The notes: a model not told the origin generated them from the sequence alone. 11,388 bases of DNA from an uncultured Rikenella sp. (GCA_910577885.1 CAJTNK010000059.1:1-11388), one strand, 5' to 3'; shown: positions 1 to 7,204, counted from the stretch's first letter. Numbers and translations are program-made.

Positions 1-59
1 TAGCTGAAAGTTCTTTGGGTCCCTTTCTTTCAAGAAAGGGACAGTACCCTCCGGTTGCC
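1..59 (+). repeat. Hairpin-ended intergenic element, copy A (partial, cut by window edge)
   Basis: Only one end of the element is present; the rest should lie to the left of the window. It carries the terminal hairpin at 19-42 (11-bp stem GTCCCTTTCTT, 2-nt loop) followed by the outer arm CAGTACCCTCCGGTTGCC. The first bases match the corresponding parts of the copies at 2133-2399 and 4515-4783 almost perfectly. Bases 60-164, between this element and the pckA terminator, hold no gene. They contain a 10-bp palindrome (67-76) and a 16-nt string at 93-108 whose reverse complement recurs at 11134-11149. Confidence 0.8.
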
Positions 60-164
60 AAATACGGTTTGCAAACTACACGAAAGCAATACGAGCGAAG
101 CGAACGTTAAAAAGAACTGTTTCGGCCGGTTCACCAAAGAACAAGATATTCCAATTAATAGTAC

Positions 165-219
165 AAAAAAGAGGGAGGCTCCATCCCCTCCGTTTCACTG
201 AGAGAGAGATGGAGCCTCC
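165..219 (-). terminator. Rho-independent terminator of pckA
   Basis: A perfect 12-bp inverted repeat (174-185 pairs with 208-219, stem GGAGGCTCCATC) has a 22-nt loop. Read on the minus strand it is followed by CTC and then six T's (A-run at 165-170 on the plus strand). It lies about 45 nt beyond the pckA stop codon, in the right orientation to end that transcript. Confidence 0.85.
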
Positions 220-262
220 GCACGCGTCACTCTTGCTCGAAAGAGCAGCCGACGAGACTTGA

Positions 263-1870
263 TTACTTAGTCGGCTGCGGCCCGGCTGCTACCAGCGCCT
301 TCCCTTCTGCATTATCGGTGTACTTTTCGAAGTTCTTCACGAACCGACCGGCCAGGTCCTCAGCCTTCTTGGTCCATTCCGCCGCATCGGCATAGGTATC
401 CCGCGGATCCAAGATCTTCGAGTCCACGCCCGGCAGCGCCGTCGGCACCTTGAAGTTGAAGATCGGAATCATCTTGGTCTCAGCCTTGTCGATCGACCCG
501 TCCAAGATCGCGTCGATAATCCCGCGCGTATCCTTGATCGAGATCCGTTTGCCGGTCCCGTTCCACCCGGTGTTGACCATATAAGCCGTGGCCCCCGAAG
601 CTTTCATCCGTTTAACGAGCTCTTCGGCATACTTGGTCGGGTGGAGCGACAGGAAAGCCGCCCCGAAGCAAGCCGAGAAAGTCGGGGTCGGTTCGGTGAT
701 CCCCCGTTCGGTCCCGGCCAACTTGGCCGTAAAGCCCGACAAGAAGTAGTACTTGGTCTGTTCCGGCGTGAGGATCGACACCGGCGGCATCACCCCGAAC
801 GCATCGGCCGTCAGGAAGATCACCTTCTGTGCCGGACCTGCCTTCGACACCGGTTTCACGATGTTTTCGATGTGGTAGATCGGGTACGACACACGGGTAT
901 TCTCCGTAACACTCTTATCGCTGAAGTCGATCTTCCCGTTGGCATCCACCGTCACGTTCTCCAACAGCGCATCCCGCTTGATGGCCTTGTAGATATCCGG
1001 TTCCGACTCCTTATCCAAGTTAATCACCTTGGCATAGCACCCCCCTTCGAAGTTGAAGACGCCGTTGTCGTCCCAACCGTGTTCGTCGTCACCGATCAGC
1101 TCGCGTTTCGGATCGGTCGACAGGGTCGTTTTCCCCGTCCCCGACAGCCCGAAGAAGATAGCCACATCGCCATCCTTCCCCTTATTGGCCGAGCAGTGCA
1201 TCGACGCGATCCCGCGCAGCGGAAGCAGGTAGTTCATCATCGAGAAGATCCCTTTCTTCATCTCGCCGCCATACCAAGTCCCACCGATGAGCTGCATTTT
1301 TTCGGTCAGGTTGAAAGCCACGAAGTTTTCCGAGTTCAACCCCATCTCTTTCCAGTTCTGGTTGGTGGTCTTCGAGGCGTTCAGCACCACGAAATCCGGT
1401 TCCCCGTAGTTCTTCAGCTCCTCATCGGTCGGCCGAATGAACATGTTCTTCACGAAGTGCGCCTGCCAAGCCACCTCGACAATGAACCGCACCTTGAGTC
1501 TGGTGTCCGGATTGGCCCCGCAGAAAGTATCCATCACATACAACTTCTTCCCGCTCAACTCCGCCGTAGCGATCTTCTTCAACTGATCCCACACCGCCGG
1601 GGTGATCGGTTTGTTGTCGTTCTTGGCGAAATCCGAAGTCCACCACACGGTATTCTCCGTCGTGGCATCCTTCACGATATACTTGTCTTTCGGCGACCGA
1701 CCGGTAAACACGCCGGTCATCACGTTCACCGCCCCCAGCTCCGTGTCCACCCCTTTCTCATACCCGCTCAGGCAGCTGCACGTTTCCGCTTTGTAGAGTT
1801 CTTCGTAAGACGGGTTGTGAATGATCTCTTTCACATCCTGAATGCCGTACTTGCTCAGATCGATTGACAT
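263..1870 (-). CDS. pckA: Phosphoenolpyruvate carboxykinase (ATP)
   Basis: Interconverts oxaloacetate + ATP and PEP + CO2 + ADP in the cytosol. In saccharolytic anaerobes the CO2-fixing direction commonly feeds the fumarate/succinate branch; that direction is inferred here. The 535-residue product is full length for the ATP-type family. Visible motifs: substrate-binding TGRSPKDKY (56-64), metal/substrate region GGEMKKG (201-207) and SMHCSANKG (223-231), phosphate-binding P-loop GLSGTGKTT (241-249), and the acidic LIGDDEHGW (258-266). The frame stays open to an ATG at 1930, but I chose the ATG at 1868-1870: the protein then begins [10 protein letters not shown] as in close homologues, AGGATT precedes it, and the -7 box at 1948-1955 would put the longer start almost at the transcription start. 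It is a single-gene unit with its own promoter and terminator, bracketed by inverted repeat copies A and B. Confidence 0.97.
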   Translation of the reverse strand: MSIDLSKYGIQDVKEIIHNPSYEELYKAETCSCLSGYEKGVDTELGAVNVMTGVFTGRSPKDKYIVKDATTENTVWWTSDFAKNDNKPITPAVWDQLKKIATAELSGKKLYVMDTFCGANPDTRLKVRFIVEVAWQAHFVKNMFIRPTDEELKNYGEPDFVVLNASKTTNQNWKEMGLNSENFVAFNLTEKMQLIGGTWYGGEMKKGIFSMMNYLLPLRGIASMHCSANKGKDGDVAIFFGLSGTGKTTLSTDPKRELIGDDEHGWDDNGVFNFEGGCYAKVINLDKESEPDIYKAIKRDALLENVTVDANGKIDFSDKSVTENTRVSYPIYHIENIVKPVSKAGPAQKVIFLTADAFGVMPPVSILTPEQTKYYFLSGFTAKLAGTERGITEPTPTFSACFGAAFLSLHPTKYAEELVKRMKASGATAYMVNTGWNGTGKRISIKDTRGIIDAILDGSIDKAETKMIPIFNFKVPTALPGVDSKILDPRDTYADAAEWTKKAEDLAGRFVKNFEKYTDNAEGKALVAAGPQPTK

Positions 1871-1947
1871 AATCCTGTTGGTTTTTAATGGTTTATATGA
1901 TTCTTTTCGTTGTCTCGTCTCCCCCGACACCTTCTCCCTCCACCCTA

Positions 1948-1955
1948 CAAAGATA
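1948..1955 (-). promoter_or_regulatory. Bacteroidota-type promoter of pckA (-7 box)
   Basis: TATCTTTG on the minus strand matches the TAnnTTTG -7 consensus of the Bacteroidota primary sigma factor. No good TTTG lies 19-20 nt upstream, so the -33 element is weak. The predicted transcript start is near 1941, giving a leader of about 70 nt and supporting the start codon at 1870. Confidence 0.65.
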
Positions 1956-2094
1956 GGAATTAATTTTTATTGTTAATCGTTTCACAGTCCGTTTTTGCCA
2001 TTTTCCGCAAACTTTTTTCGTCCCCCTCTCCTCTCAACGTCCTCCGTCCTCGAAATATTATCCTCCTCCGTGCACACTTTCTCCTCCAAAATCG

Positions 2095-2102
2095 TACCTT
2101 TG
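2095..2102 (+). promoter_or_regulatory. Candidate promoter (-7 box) reading through element B into folE
   Basis: TACCTTTG fits TAnnTTTG and points toward folE; no convincing -33 box is visible 19-20 nt upstream. I found no better promoter in the 25 bp between element B and the folE ATG. If used, the folE mRNA would have a leader of about 315 nt containing the whole of element B. The rest of 1956-2132 is T- and C-rich on the plus strand and holds no gene. Confidence 0.35.
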
Positions 2103-2132
2103 CCTCTACTTTTTCAAGATTATATTTTCTTT

Positions 2133-2399
2133 GGCTACAGGAGGGTACCGTCCCTTTCTTGAAAGAAAGGGACCCAAAGAACTTTCAGCTAGCATACGCT
2201 ATGCCTTAGGCTCCGCAGTCCTTAGGGCATGGGTGGGGACGTTTGGCGGGGGCGCGCTAAGGTTGTAATTGCATTACGCGCCTCGCCGAACGCCCCACCC
2301 AAAGCACTGGGCTGACACGGCCAAAGCATCCCAACGGGATGCGTTCTAAAGTTTTTCTGGTTCTCTTTGTTCACAAAGAGAACAGTTCTATCCGGTTGC
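2133..2399 (-). repeat. Hairpin-ended intergenic element, copy B (full, inverted relative to A and C)
   Basis: Palindromic blocks in plus-strand order: terminal hairpin 2150-2173 (11 bp, loop GA); small hairpin 2192-2204 (GCATA/TATGC); long central hairpin 2231-2300 (GGGTGGGG 2231-2238 with 2293-2300, a 9-bp stem 2240-2248 with 2284-2292, GGCGCG 2251-2256 with 2277-2282); hairpin 2326-2342 (GCATCCC/GGGATGC); terminal hairpin 2360-2383 (GTTCTCTTTGT, loop TC). The outer arms ACAGTTCTATCCGGTTGC and, on the other side, GGTACCCTCCTGTAGCC form an imperfect terminal inverted repeat. It ends 25 bp before the folE start codon. No open reading frame is credible within it. Confidence 0.85.
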
Positions 2400-2424
2400 G
2401 AAAGAATAATAATAACGGAAAATT

Positions 2425-3006
2425 ATGGAATACGACGAGTCGAAGATAGCACAGTTGGGTGCGCATTATCGGGCCATTTTGGAGTTGTTGGGAGAAGATC
2501 CCGAGCGGGAGGGGCTGTTGAAGACCCCGGAGCGGGTGGCCAAGGCGATGGCTTTCATGACGCAGGGGTATGAGCAGGATCCGATCGAGATTCTGTTGTC
2601 GGCGCGGTTTCGGGAGGAGTACAAGCAGATGGTGGTGGTGAAGGACATCGAGCTGTACTCGCTGTGCGAACATCACATGGTGCCGTTTTACGGCAAGGCG
2701 CATGTGGCTTATATTCCGAACGGTTTTATCACCGGACTGTCGAAGATTCCGCGGGTGGTGGACTGCTTCGCGCGGCGGCTGCAGGTGCAGGAGCGGCTCA
2801 CGGTACAGATCCGGGATTGCATCCAGGAGGCGCTCAATCCGCTGGGGGTGGCGGTGGTGATCGAGGCGAGCCACATGTGCATGCAGATGCGCGGGGTCGA
2901 GAAACAGAACTCGGCCACCACGACATCGGCTTTTACGGGGGCTTTCCTGACCCAGATCCAGACCCGCGAAGAGTTTATGAACCTGATCGCACACAAATTG
3001 AGATAA
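2425..3006 (+). CDS. folE: GTP cyclohydrolase I
   Basis: Converts GTP to 7,8-dihydroneopterin triphosphate, the first step of tetrahydrofolate (and often queuosine precursor) synthesis, as a cytosolic homodecamer. The 193-residue product is normal length. Zinc ligands are C81 and H84 in [10 protein letters not shown] plus C152 in HMCMQMRG; the catalytic-type histidines are H83 and H150. QERLTVQI (122-129) and the C-terminal NSATTTSAF (162-170) are family signatures. The ATG at 2425 follows an AT-rich leader with only a weak ACGGAAAA purine stretch, usual for this phylum. The PurF-like gene begins 39 nt after its stop with no promoter or terminator visible between them, so they are probably co-transcribed. 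Confidence 0.97.
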   Translation: MEYDESKIAQLGAHYRAILELLGEDPEREGLLKTPERVAKAMAFMTQGYEQDPIEILLSARFREEYKQMVVVKDIELYSLCEHHMVPFYGKAHVAYIPNGFITGLSKIPRVVDCFARRLQVQERLTVQIRDCIQEALNPLGVAVVIEASHMCMQMRGVEKQNSATTTSAFTGAFLTQIQTREEFMNLIAHKLR

Positions 3007-3045
3007 CACACACCAACCTTTTTATCAACCAATCCTTCACACACT

Positions 3046-4467
3046 ATGAGCGGTTTTTTCGGTTGCGCCTCACGGCGCGCGTGCGTCAACGACGTATTCT
3101 ACTGCACGGACTACCATTCCCACCTCGGGACGAAGCGGGCCGGGCTGGCTTTCTACAACGGTCAGAAGTTCATCCGGTCGATCCACAGCCTGGAGAACGG
3201 GTACTTCCGGAACAAGTTCGAGGACGACCTGCCGAAATTCGAAGGATCGTGTCTCGGGATCGGGGTCATCAGCGACTTCGAATCGCAGCCGGTGACCGTG
3301 ACAAGTCATCTGGGACGATTCTCGGTAGTGACCGTGGCACGGATCGAGAACATGGAGGAGATCACCGAACGGCTGTTGAACGAGAACGTCCACTTCGCGG
3401 AGCTCTCCGGGTCGGAGATCAACCCCACGGAGCTGGTGGCGATCCTCATCAGCCAAAGCAAGACTTTCAAAGAGGGGATCGAGAACGTGCAGCGGACGGT
3501 GAAGGGTTCCTGTTCGATGCTGATTCTCACGGAACACGGGATTTACGCCGCGCGCGACCGGTTCGGCCGGACACCTATTATTATCGGCAAGAACGACTTC
3601 GGGTATGTGGCGGCTTCGGAGAGTTCATCGTTCCTGAATCTGGGGTATGAGTATGTGCGGGACCTCGGACCGGGCGAGGCGGTGCAGCTCACGCGCGACG
3701 GGGTGACCGACATCCTCGCGCCGGGCGATCGGATGCAGATATGCTCGTTTCTGTGGATCTACTACGGCTACCCCTCGTCGAACTACGAGGGAATCAACGT
3801 TGAGGACGCGCGCTATCGGTGCGGTGCGGCGATGGCGGCACGCGACAGCGAAGTCGACGCCGACTTTGCCGCCGGCATTCCGGACTCGGGGGTCGGACAT
3901 GCCATCGGGTACAGCAATGCCCGAAGGATCCCGTACAAACGACCTTTCGTCAAGTACACCCCCACCTGGCCGCGCAGCTTCATGCCACAGAACCAAGCCA
4001 TGCGAGACCTCGTGGCCAAAATGAAACTCCTGCCCAACGAAGCCTTTACACGCGGATCGAAAATCGTCTTCATGGACGACTCCATCGTCCGCGGAACACA
4101 GCTCAAAGACAACGTCGTGAAACTCAAAGAAGTCGGCGTCCAGGAGGTGCACATGCGGATCGCCTGCCCGCCGCTGATCTTCCCTTGCCGGTTCCTGAAC
4201 TTCTCCACCTCCCGGTCGACGTTCGACCTCTACACGCGACGAGTGATCCGAGACCTCGAAGGGACCGACAAACTCTCCGACGAAATCTTGGCCGAATACG
4301 CCGACGACACCACCGAAAAACACCGCAAAATGGTCGAAGTCATGGGACAACAACTCCAACTCACCTCCCTCAAGTTCCAACGACTCGAAGACGTCGTCGC
4401 AGCCATCGGACTCCCAAAAGAAAGACTCTGCACACACTGCTGGGACAACAGTAGCTTCGTCGAATAA
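3046..4467 (+). CDS. PurF-like protein (amidophosphoribosyltransferase paralogue) with degenerate glutaminase site
   Basis: The 473-residue protein has an N-terminal class-II amidotransferase fold (about 1-220) and a C-terminal phosphoribosyltransferase domain. The PRPP loop VFMDDSIVRGT (341-351), GIPDSGVG (277-284) and the flexible-loop region TWPRSFMPQNQAMR (307-320) align with Bacillus-type PurF. C233 (QICSF), C381 (PCRF), C462 and C465 (CTHC) match the four [4Fe-4S] ligands. The glutaminase half is not intact: the residue after Met is Ser, not the essential Cys, and the positions of the glutamine-binding Arg and the Asn-Gly oxyanion pair are ISD (about 75-77) and ARI (98-100). From memory, Bacteroidales carry a similar Cys-less paralogue beside a normal PurF, so this is likely not the purine-committing enzyme as usually defined. 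Start: first ATG in frame, no Shine-Dalgarno. Codon choice changes from GAG/CTG/GGG-rich to GAA/CTC/GGA-rich around 3900-3960. Confidence 0.85.
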   Translation: MSGFFGCASRRACVNDVFYCTDYHSHLGTKRAGLAFYNGQKFIRSIHSLENGYFRNKFEDDLPKFEGSCLGIGVISDFESQPVTVTSHLGRFSVVTVARIENMEEITERLLNENVHFAELSGSEINPTELVAILISQSKTFKEGIENVQRTVKGSCSMLILTEHGIYAARDRFGRTPIIIGKNDFGYVAASESSSFLNLGYEYVRDLGPGEAVQLTRDGVTDILAPGDRMQICSFLWIYYGYPSSNYEGINVEDARYRCGAAMAARDSEVDADFAAGIPDSGVGHAIGYSNARRIPYKRPFVKYTPTWPRSFMPQNQAMRDLVAKMKLLPNEAFTRGSKIVFMDDSIVRGTQLKDNVVKLKEVGVQEVHMRIACPPLIFPCRFLNFSTSRSTFDLYTRRVIRDLEGTDKLSDEILAEYADDTTEKHRKMVEVMGQQLQLTSLKFQRLEDVVAAIGLPKERLCTHCWDNSSFVE

Positions 4468-4514
4468 TAAACTTACATTTATCCGTTCTATTTATTGTAC
4501 AACCTGTTCTTTGA

Positions 4515-4783
4515 GTAACGAGCAGGAACTGTTCTTTTTGTGAACAAAAAGAACCAAAAAAACTTCAGAGCGCATCCCGTTGGGATGCTTTGGCCGTGTC
4601 AGCCCGGTCTTTGGGTGGGACTTTCCGGTGTCGGCGCGTCATGCGTAAATTACCTTATCGCGCCGCACCGAGAAAGCCCCACTCACAACCTTGAGGACTG
4701 CGGAGCCTAAGGCATAGCGTATGCTATCTGAAAGTTCTTTGGGTCCCTTTCTTTCAAGAAAGGGACAGTACCCTCCCGTAGCC
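4515..4783 (+). repeat. Hairpin-ended intergenic element, copy C (full)
   Basis: Same architecture as copy B in the opposite orientation: terminal hairpin 4531-4554 (GTTCTTTTTGT, loop GA), hairpin 4572-4588 (GCATCCC/GGGATGC), central hairpin 4615-4682, a near-invariant block around 4694-4740, and terminal hairpin 4743-4766 (GTCCCTTTCTT, loop TC) with outer arm CAGTACCCTCCCGTAGCC. The left terminal stem differs from B by C-to-T on one side and G-to-A on the other, so pairing is kept. A separate 7-bp hairpin (4503-4509 with 4520-4526) lies at and just outside the left edge. The element fills most of the 362-bp gap between the PurF-like gene and gcvT; the remaining 45 bp before gcvT are AT-rich with no recognisable -7 box. 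Confidence 0.85.
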
Positions 4784-4829
4784 AATGACCGGGCTGCAAA
4801 ACAATAGAACAAATAAATATTAGAATTAT

Positions 4830-5942
4830 ATGAAGATAACCGCATTTACGAAGTATCATGTTGGGGCCGGTGCGAAGATGGCCGAGTTTGCCGGTTATAA
4901 CATGCCGATCGAGTTTACGGGTATCAACGACGAGCATGCTGCGGTGCGTGAGGGCGTCGGCGTGTTCGACGTTTCGCACATGGGTGAGATTTGGGTGAAG
5001 GGGCCGAAGGCGTTGGCGTTTTTGCAGTATGTGACATCGAACGACGTTTCGACGTTGTATGACGGGAAGGTGCAGTACTCCTGTTTTCCGAACGGGGAGG
5101 GAGGTATCGTGGACGACCTGTTGGTCTACCGGATCGACGCGGAGACCTATCTGTTGGTGGTGAACGCCGCGAATACGGCGAAGGACTGGGATTTTCTGTG
5201 CTCCCATGCGCCGAAATTCGGGCTCACGCCGGGCAAGGAGCTGTATAATGCTTCGGACGAGATCGCCCAGTTGGCTGTGCAGGGTCCGGCGGCGATGGAG
5301 TTGGTGCAGGAGTTGTGTCCGGAGCGGGATGTGAAGTCGATGGAGTACTATACGTTCTGCAAGACGACGGTAGCCGGGATTCCGAACGCCATCTTGTCGA
5401 TCACCGGGTATACCGGGGCGGGCGGTTGCGAGATCTATGTGGCCAACGAGGATGCCGAACGGCTCTGGACCGCGCTGTGGAAGGCCGGCGAGCGGTACGG
5501 GCTGAAGAATATCGGCCTCGGGGCGCGCGATACGCTGCGGCTGGAGATGGGTTTCTGCCTCTACGGGAACGATCTGGACGACACCACTTCGCCGATCGAA
5601 GCGGGGCTGGGGTGGATCACCAAGTTTTCGGACACCAAGGGCGACTTTATCGACAATGCCCGGCTGGCCGGACAAAAGGCCGAGGGGGTTTGCCGGAAAC
5701 TGGTCGGCTTCGAGATGGTCGAACGGGGGATTCCGAGACACGGCTACGAAGTGGTGGCGCCGGGGAGCGGCGAGCCGATCGGCACAGTCACCTCCGGGAC
5801 CCAGTCGCCGAGCTTGAAAAAGGGGATCGGACTGGCCTACGTCAAACCGGAGTTCGCCAAGGCGGGGACGGAGATCGCGGTGCTGATCCGCGGTAAACAG
5901 ATCAAGGCGCAGGTGGTTCGGCCGCCGTTCTACAAGGCGTAA
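4830..5942 (+). CDS. gcvT: Glycine cleavage system T protein (aminomethyltransferase)
   Basis: Transfers the methylene group from the aminomethyl-lipoyl arm of H protein to tetrahydrofolate, releasing ammonia and giving 5,10-methylene-THF. The 370-residue length is typical. Visible signatures: [34 protein letters not shown] N-terminus (25-54, given here only as landmarks M25, F46, H50), [10 protein letters not shown] (91-100) with the conserved catalytic Asp at 96, [11 protein letters not shown] (193-203), [13 protein letters not shown] (229-241) and [19 protein letters not shown] (244-262). The ATG at 4830 starts the usual N-terminus [10 protein letters not shown]. No gcvH or gcvP lies in the window, so the partner subunits must be elsewhere. 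No promoter was recognised between repeat C and the start; transcription may come from within or through the repeat. Confidence 0.96.
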   Translation: MKITAFTKYHVGAGAKMAEFAGYNMPIEFTGINDEHAAVREGVGVFDVSHMGEIWVKGPKALAFLQYVTSNDVSTLYDGKVQYSCFPNGEGGIVDDLLVYRIDAETYLLVVNAANTAKDWDFLCSHAPKFGLTPGKELYNASDEIAQLAVQGPAAMELVQELCPERDVKSMEYYTFCKTTVAGIPNAILSITGYTGAGGCEIYVANEDAERLWTALWKAGERYGLKNIGLGARDTLRLEMGFCLYGNDLDDTTSPIEAGLGWITKFSDTKGDFIDNARLAGQKAEGVCRKLVGFEMVERGIPRHGYEVVAPGSGEPIGTVTSGTQSPSLKKGIGLAYVKPEFAKAGTEIAVLIRGKQIKAQVVRPPFYKA

Positions 5943-5965
5943 GGCTGTTTAATGGGTTAAGCGAG

Positions 5966-6014
5966 CGCGTCCCGTTCTCCTGTGGATGAAGTATCCACCG
6001 GAGAACGGGACGCG
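5966..6014. terminator. Shared hairpin between convergent gcvT and radical SAM gene
   Basis: A 15-bp perfect stem (5966-5980 with 6000-6014, core GCGTCCCGTTCTCC) continues after one mismatch into GTGGAT/ATCCAC, with a GAAGT loop. It sits 23 bp after the gcvT stop and 36 bp before the end of the convergent gene. U-tracts are poor on both sides (TCGTTT on plus), so it may be a bidirectional terminator or mainly a 3'-end protecting structure. Confidence 0.7.
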
Positions 6015-6050
6015 TCGTTTACACCCCGGCGGCCTTCCGCCCGAAGCGCG

Positions 6051-7004
6051 CTACTCGCAACACCGCCCCTGCCACGTATCCCGCTCTTCGAGCCGCTGTT
6101 CCAACAGCTGGAGGAGCCGTTCGTTGCGCACCGAACCCCAAGCCGAAGGCGTCAAGTGGTACCGCGGCGGAGCCTCGCCCGCGAAACGCTCGATCACCAG
6201 GCCGGGCCGCAGACGCTCCAGGAGGTCGATAAAGAGGTCGATGTAAGCCTCCAACGACCAGAACCGATAATCCGCCGGGTGTTCGGCATAGTCGCGCGCC
6301 ATGAGGGTATCGCGGAAGAGTTGCAGCTGGTGGAACTTGACCGTATCCAACGGCAGGGCGTTGATGGCCCCGGCCTGCCGGACCAGCATCGCCTCGGTCT
6401 CGCCCGGCAGCCCGAGAATGAAATGCGCGCCGCAGTGCAACCCCCGGGCGTGGGTCATCTCCACGGCCCGGACGGCCGTCGAGAAGTCGTGGCCCCGGTT
6501 CACCCGCCGCAACGTCTCGTCGTACACCGACTCGATACCGTACTCGATAGCCACATAATGCCCCCGGGCCGCCAGCTCGGCGAAATAGTCGAGTTTGGCC
6601 TCGTCCACGCAATCGGGCCGCGTGCCGACCACGATCCCCACGACATCCGGATGGCCGAACGCCTGGTCGTAAATCGCACGCAACTCCTCCAACGGTTTGT
6701 AGGTATTGGAATAGCTCTGGAAGTAGGCCAGATACTTCTGCGCCTTTTGGTATCGGTTTCGGTGGAAAAGGATCCCCTCCTCGATCTGCCGGGCGACCGA
6801 ATAGCCTTTGTGGCTATACGACGGACTGAAGGCGTCGTTGTTGCAGAACGTACACCCCCCGGACGAGATGGTTCCGTCGCGGTTCGGACAGGTGAATCCG
6901 GCGTCGATCACCACTTTCTGCACCCGCTGGCCGAAAAGTCGCCGAAACCGGCCGGAGTAACTGTTGAAACGCCGTGTATCGCCCCAAGGGTAGATGGTCT
7001 TCAT
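6051..7004 (-). CDS. Radical SAM protein, TIGR01212/YhcC family
   Basis: The 317-residue protein carries the family's atypical [4Fe-4S]/SAM motif C39-x11-C51-x2-C54 (FTCPNRDGT, then GGCTFCNN) in place of CxxxCxxC. Other landmarks are YPWGDTRRFNSYS (5-17), GTRPDCVD (127-134), EYGIESVYDETL (154-165) and the SAM-domain strand HFILGLPGET (194-203). Family members resemble Elp3/MiaB-type radical SAM enzymes and are suspected of RNA modification, but I cannot state a substrate. The start at 7004 gives the characteristic N-terminus. Only 13 nt separate this ATG from the T-tract of the tRNA-Gly terminator, so no independent promoter fits between them. It converges on gcvT. Confidence 0.9.
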   Translation of the reverse strand: MKTIYPWGDTRRFNSYSGRFRRLFGQRVQKVVIDAGFTCPNRDGTISSGGCTFCNNDAFSPSYSHKGYSVARQIEEGILFHRNRYQKAQKYLAYFQSYSNTYKPLEELRAIYDQAFGHPDVVGIVVGTRPDCVDEAKLDYFAELAARGHYVAIEYGIESVYDETLRRVNRGHDFSTAVRAVEMTHARGLHCGAHFILGLPGETEAMLVRQAGAINALPLDTVKFHQLQLFRDTLMARDYAEHPADYRFWSLEAYIDLFIDLLERLRPGLVIERFAGEAPPRYHLTPSAWGSVRNERLLQLLEQRLEERDTWQGRCCE

Positions 7005-7017
7005 GGTCGATAGAGAG

Positions 7018-7055
7018 AAAAAAAAGCGGCCAAGGTTCCGAAAGACCTTGACCGC
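7018..7055 (-). terminator. Rho-independent terminator after tRNA-Gly
   Basis: Minus-strand hairpin GCGGTCAAGGT...ACCTTGGCCGC (7026-7055, 11 paired positions including one U-G) is followed directly by an uninterrupted T-run (plus-strand A's at 7018-7025). It lies 4 nt past the tRNA 3' end. It also forms the leader of the radical SAM gene. Confidence 0.9.
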
Positions 7056-7058
7056 AAG

Positions 7059-7131
7059 AGCGGAAGACGAGATTCGAACTCGCGACCCTCAGCTTGGGAA
7101 GCTGATGCTCTACCAACTGAGCTACTTCCGC
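7059..7131 (-). tRNA. tRNA-Gly (anticodon CCC)
   Basis: The 7-bp acceptor stem GCGGAAG/CTTCCGC, the D arm AGCTCAGTTGGTAGAGC and the T arm with GTTCGAATC are all present. The anticodon stem TCAGC/GCTGA encloses the loop TTCCCAA, giving anticodon CCC. The discriminator is U, as expected for bacterial tRNA-Gly. CCA is not encoded. Confidence 0.95.
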
Positions 7132-7149
7132 TTGTGTTTTTTGGTGGTG

Positions 7150-7180
7150 CAAAGATAACCGCTTTTCGGGAATCTGCAAA
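7150..7180 (-). promoter_or_regulatory. Promoter of tRNA-Gly (-33 TTTG, -7 TATCTTTG)
   Basis: On the minus strand TTTG (7177-7180) and TATCTTTG (7150-7157) are separated by exactly 19 nt, a full match to the Bacteroidota consensus. The tRNA 5' end is 18 nt downstream of the -7 box, leaving a short 5' leader. Confidence 0.85.
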
Positions 7181-7204
7181 AAATCGCGCGTTTTTTTTGC
7201 AGAT
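7172..7204. repeat. Palindrome overlapping the tRNA-Gly -33 region
   Basis: A 12-bp perfect inverted repeat, ATCTGCAAAAAA (7172-7183) with TTTTTTGCAGAT (7193-7204), has a 9-nt loop rich in CG. It covers the -33 box of the tRNA-Gly promoter. It may act as a terminator for upstream minus-strand transcription from the Thr-Tyr unit or as an operator; the sequence alone does not decide. Confidence 0.6.

Noticed and set aside
93..108. 16-nt string shared in inverted form with 11134-11149
   Set aside because: It is a low-complexity GCGAA-type string common in Bacteroidota intergenic DNA; one shared 16-mer is not enough to call a repeat family.
641..1867. Long open frame on the plus strand opposite pckA (408 codons)
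   Set aside because: It is antisense to a clear, full-length PEP carboxykinase, is rich in Arg/His as expected from the reverse of a high-GC gene, and shows no family motif.
1871..1930. N-terminal 20-residue extension of pckA
   Set aside because: The extra residues have no counterpart in the 535-residue family norm, and the -7 box at 1948-1955 would leave almost no leader.
1970..2209. Plus-strand open frame of 79 codons upstream of folE
   Set aside because: It lies in T-rich intergenic DNA and ends inside repeat element B; the same repeat creates similar frame tails near element C.
2366..2398. Promoter inside the right end of element B (TTTG, 19 nt, TATCCGGTTG)
   Set aside because: The spacing is right, but TATCCGGT matches TAnnTTTG only at TA, and the other element copies lack the arrangement.
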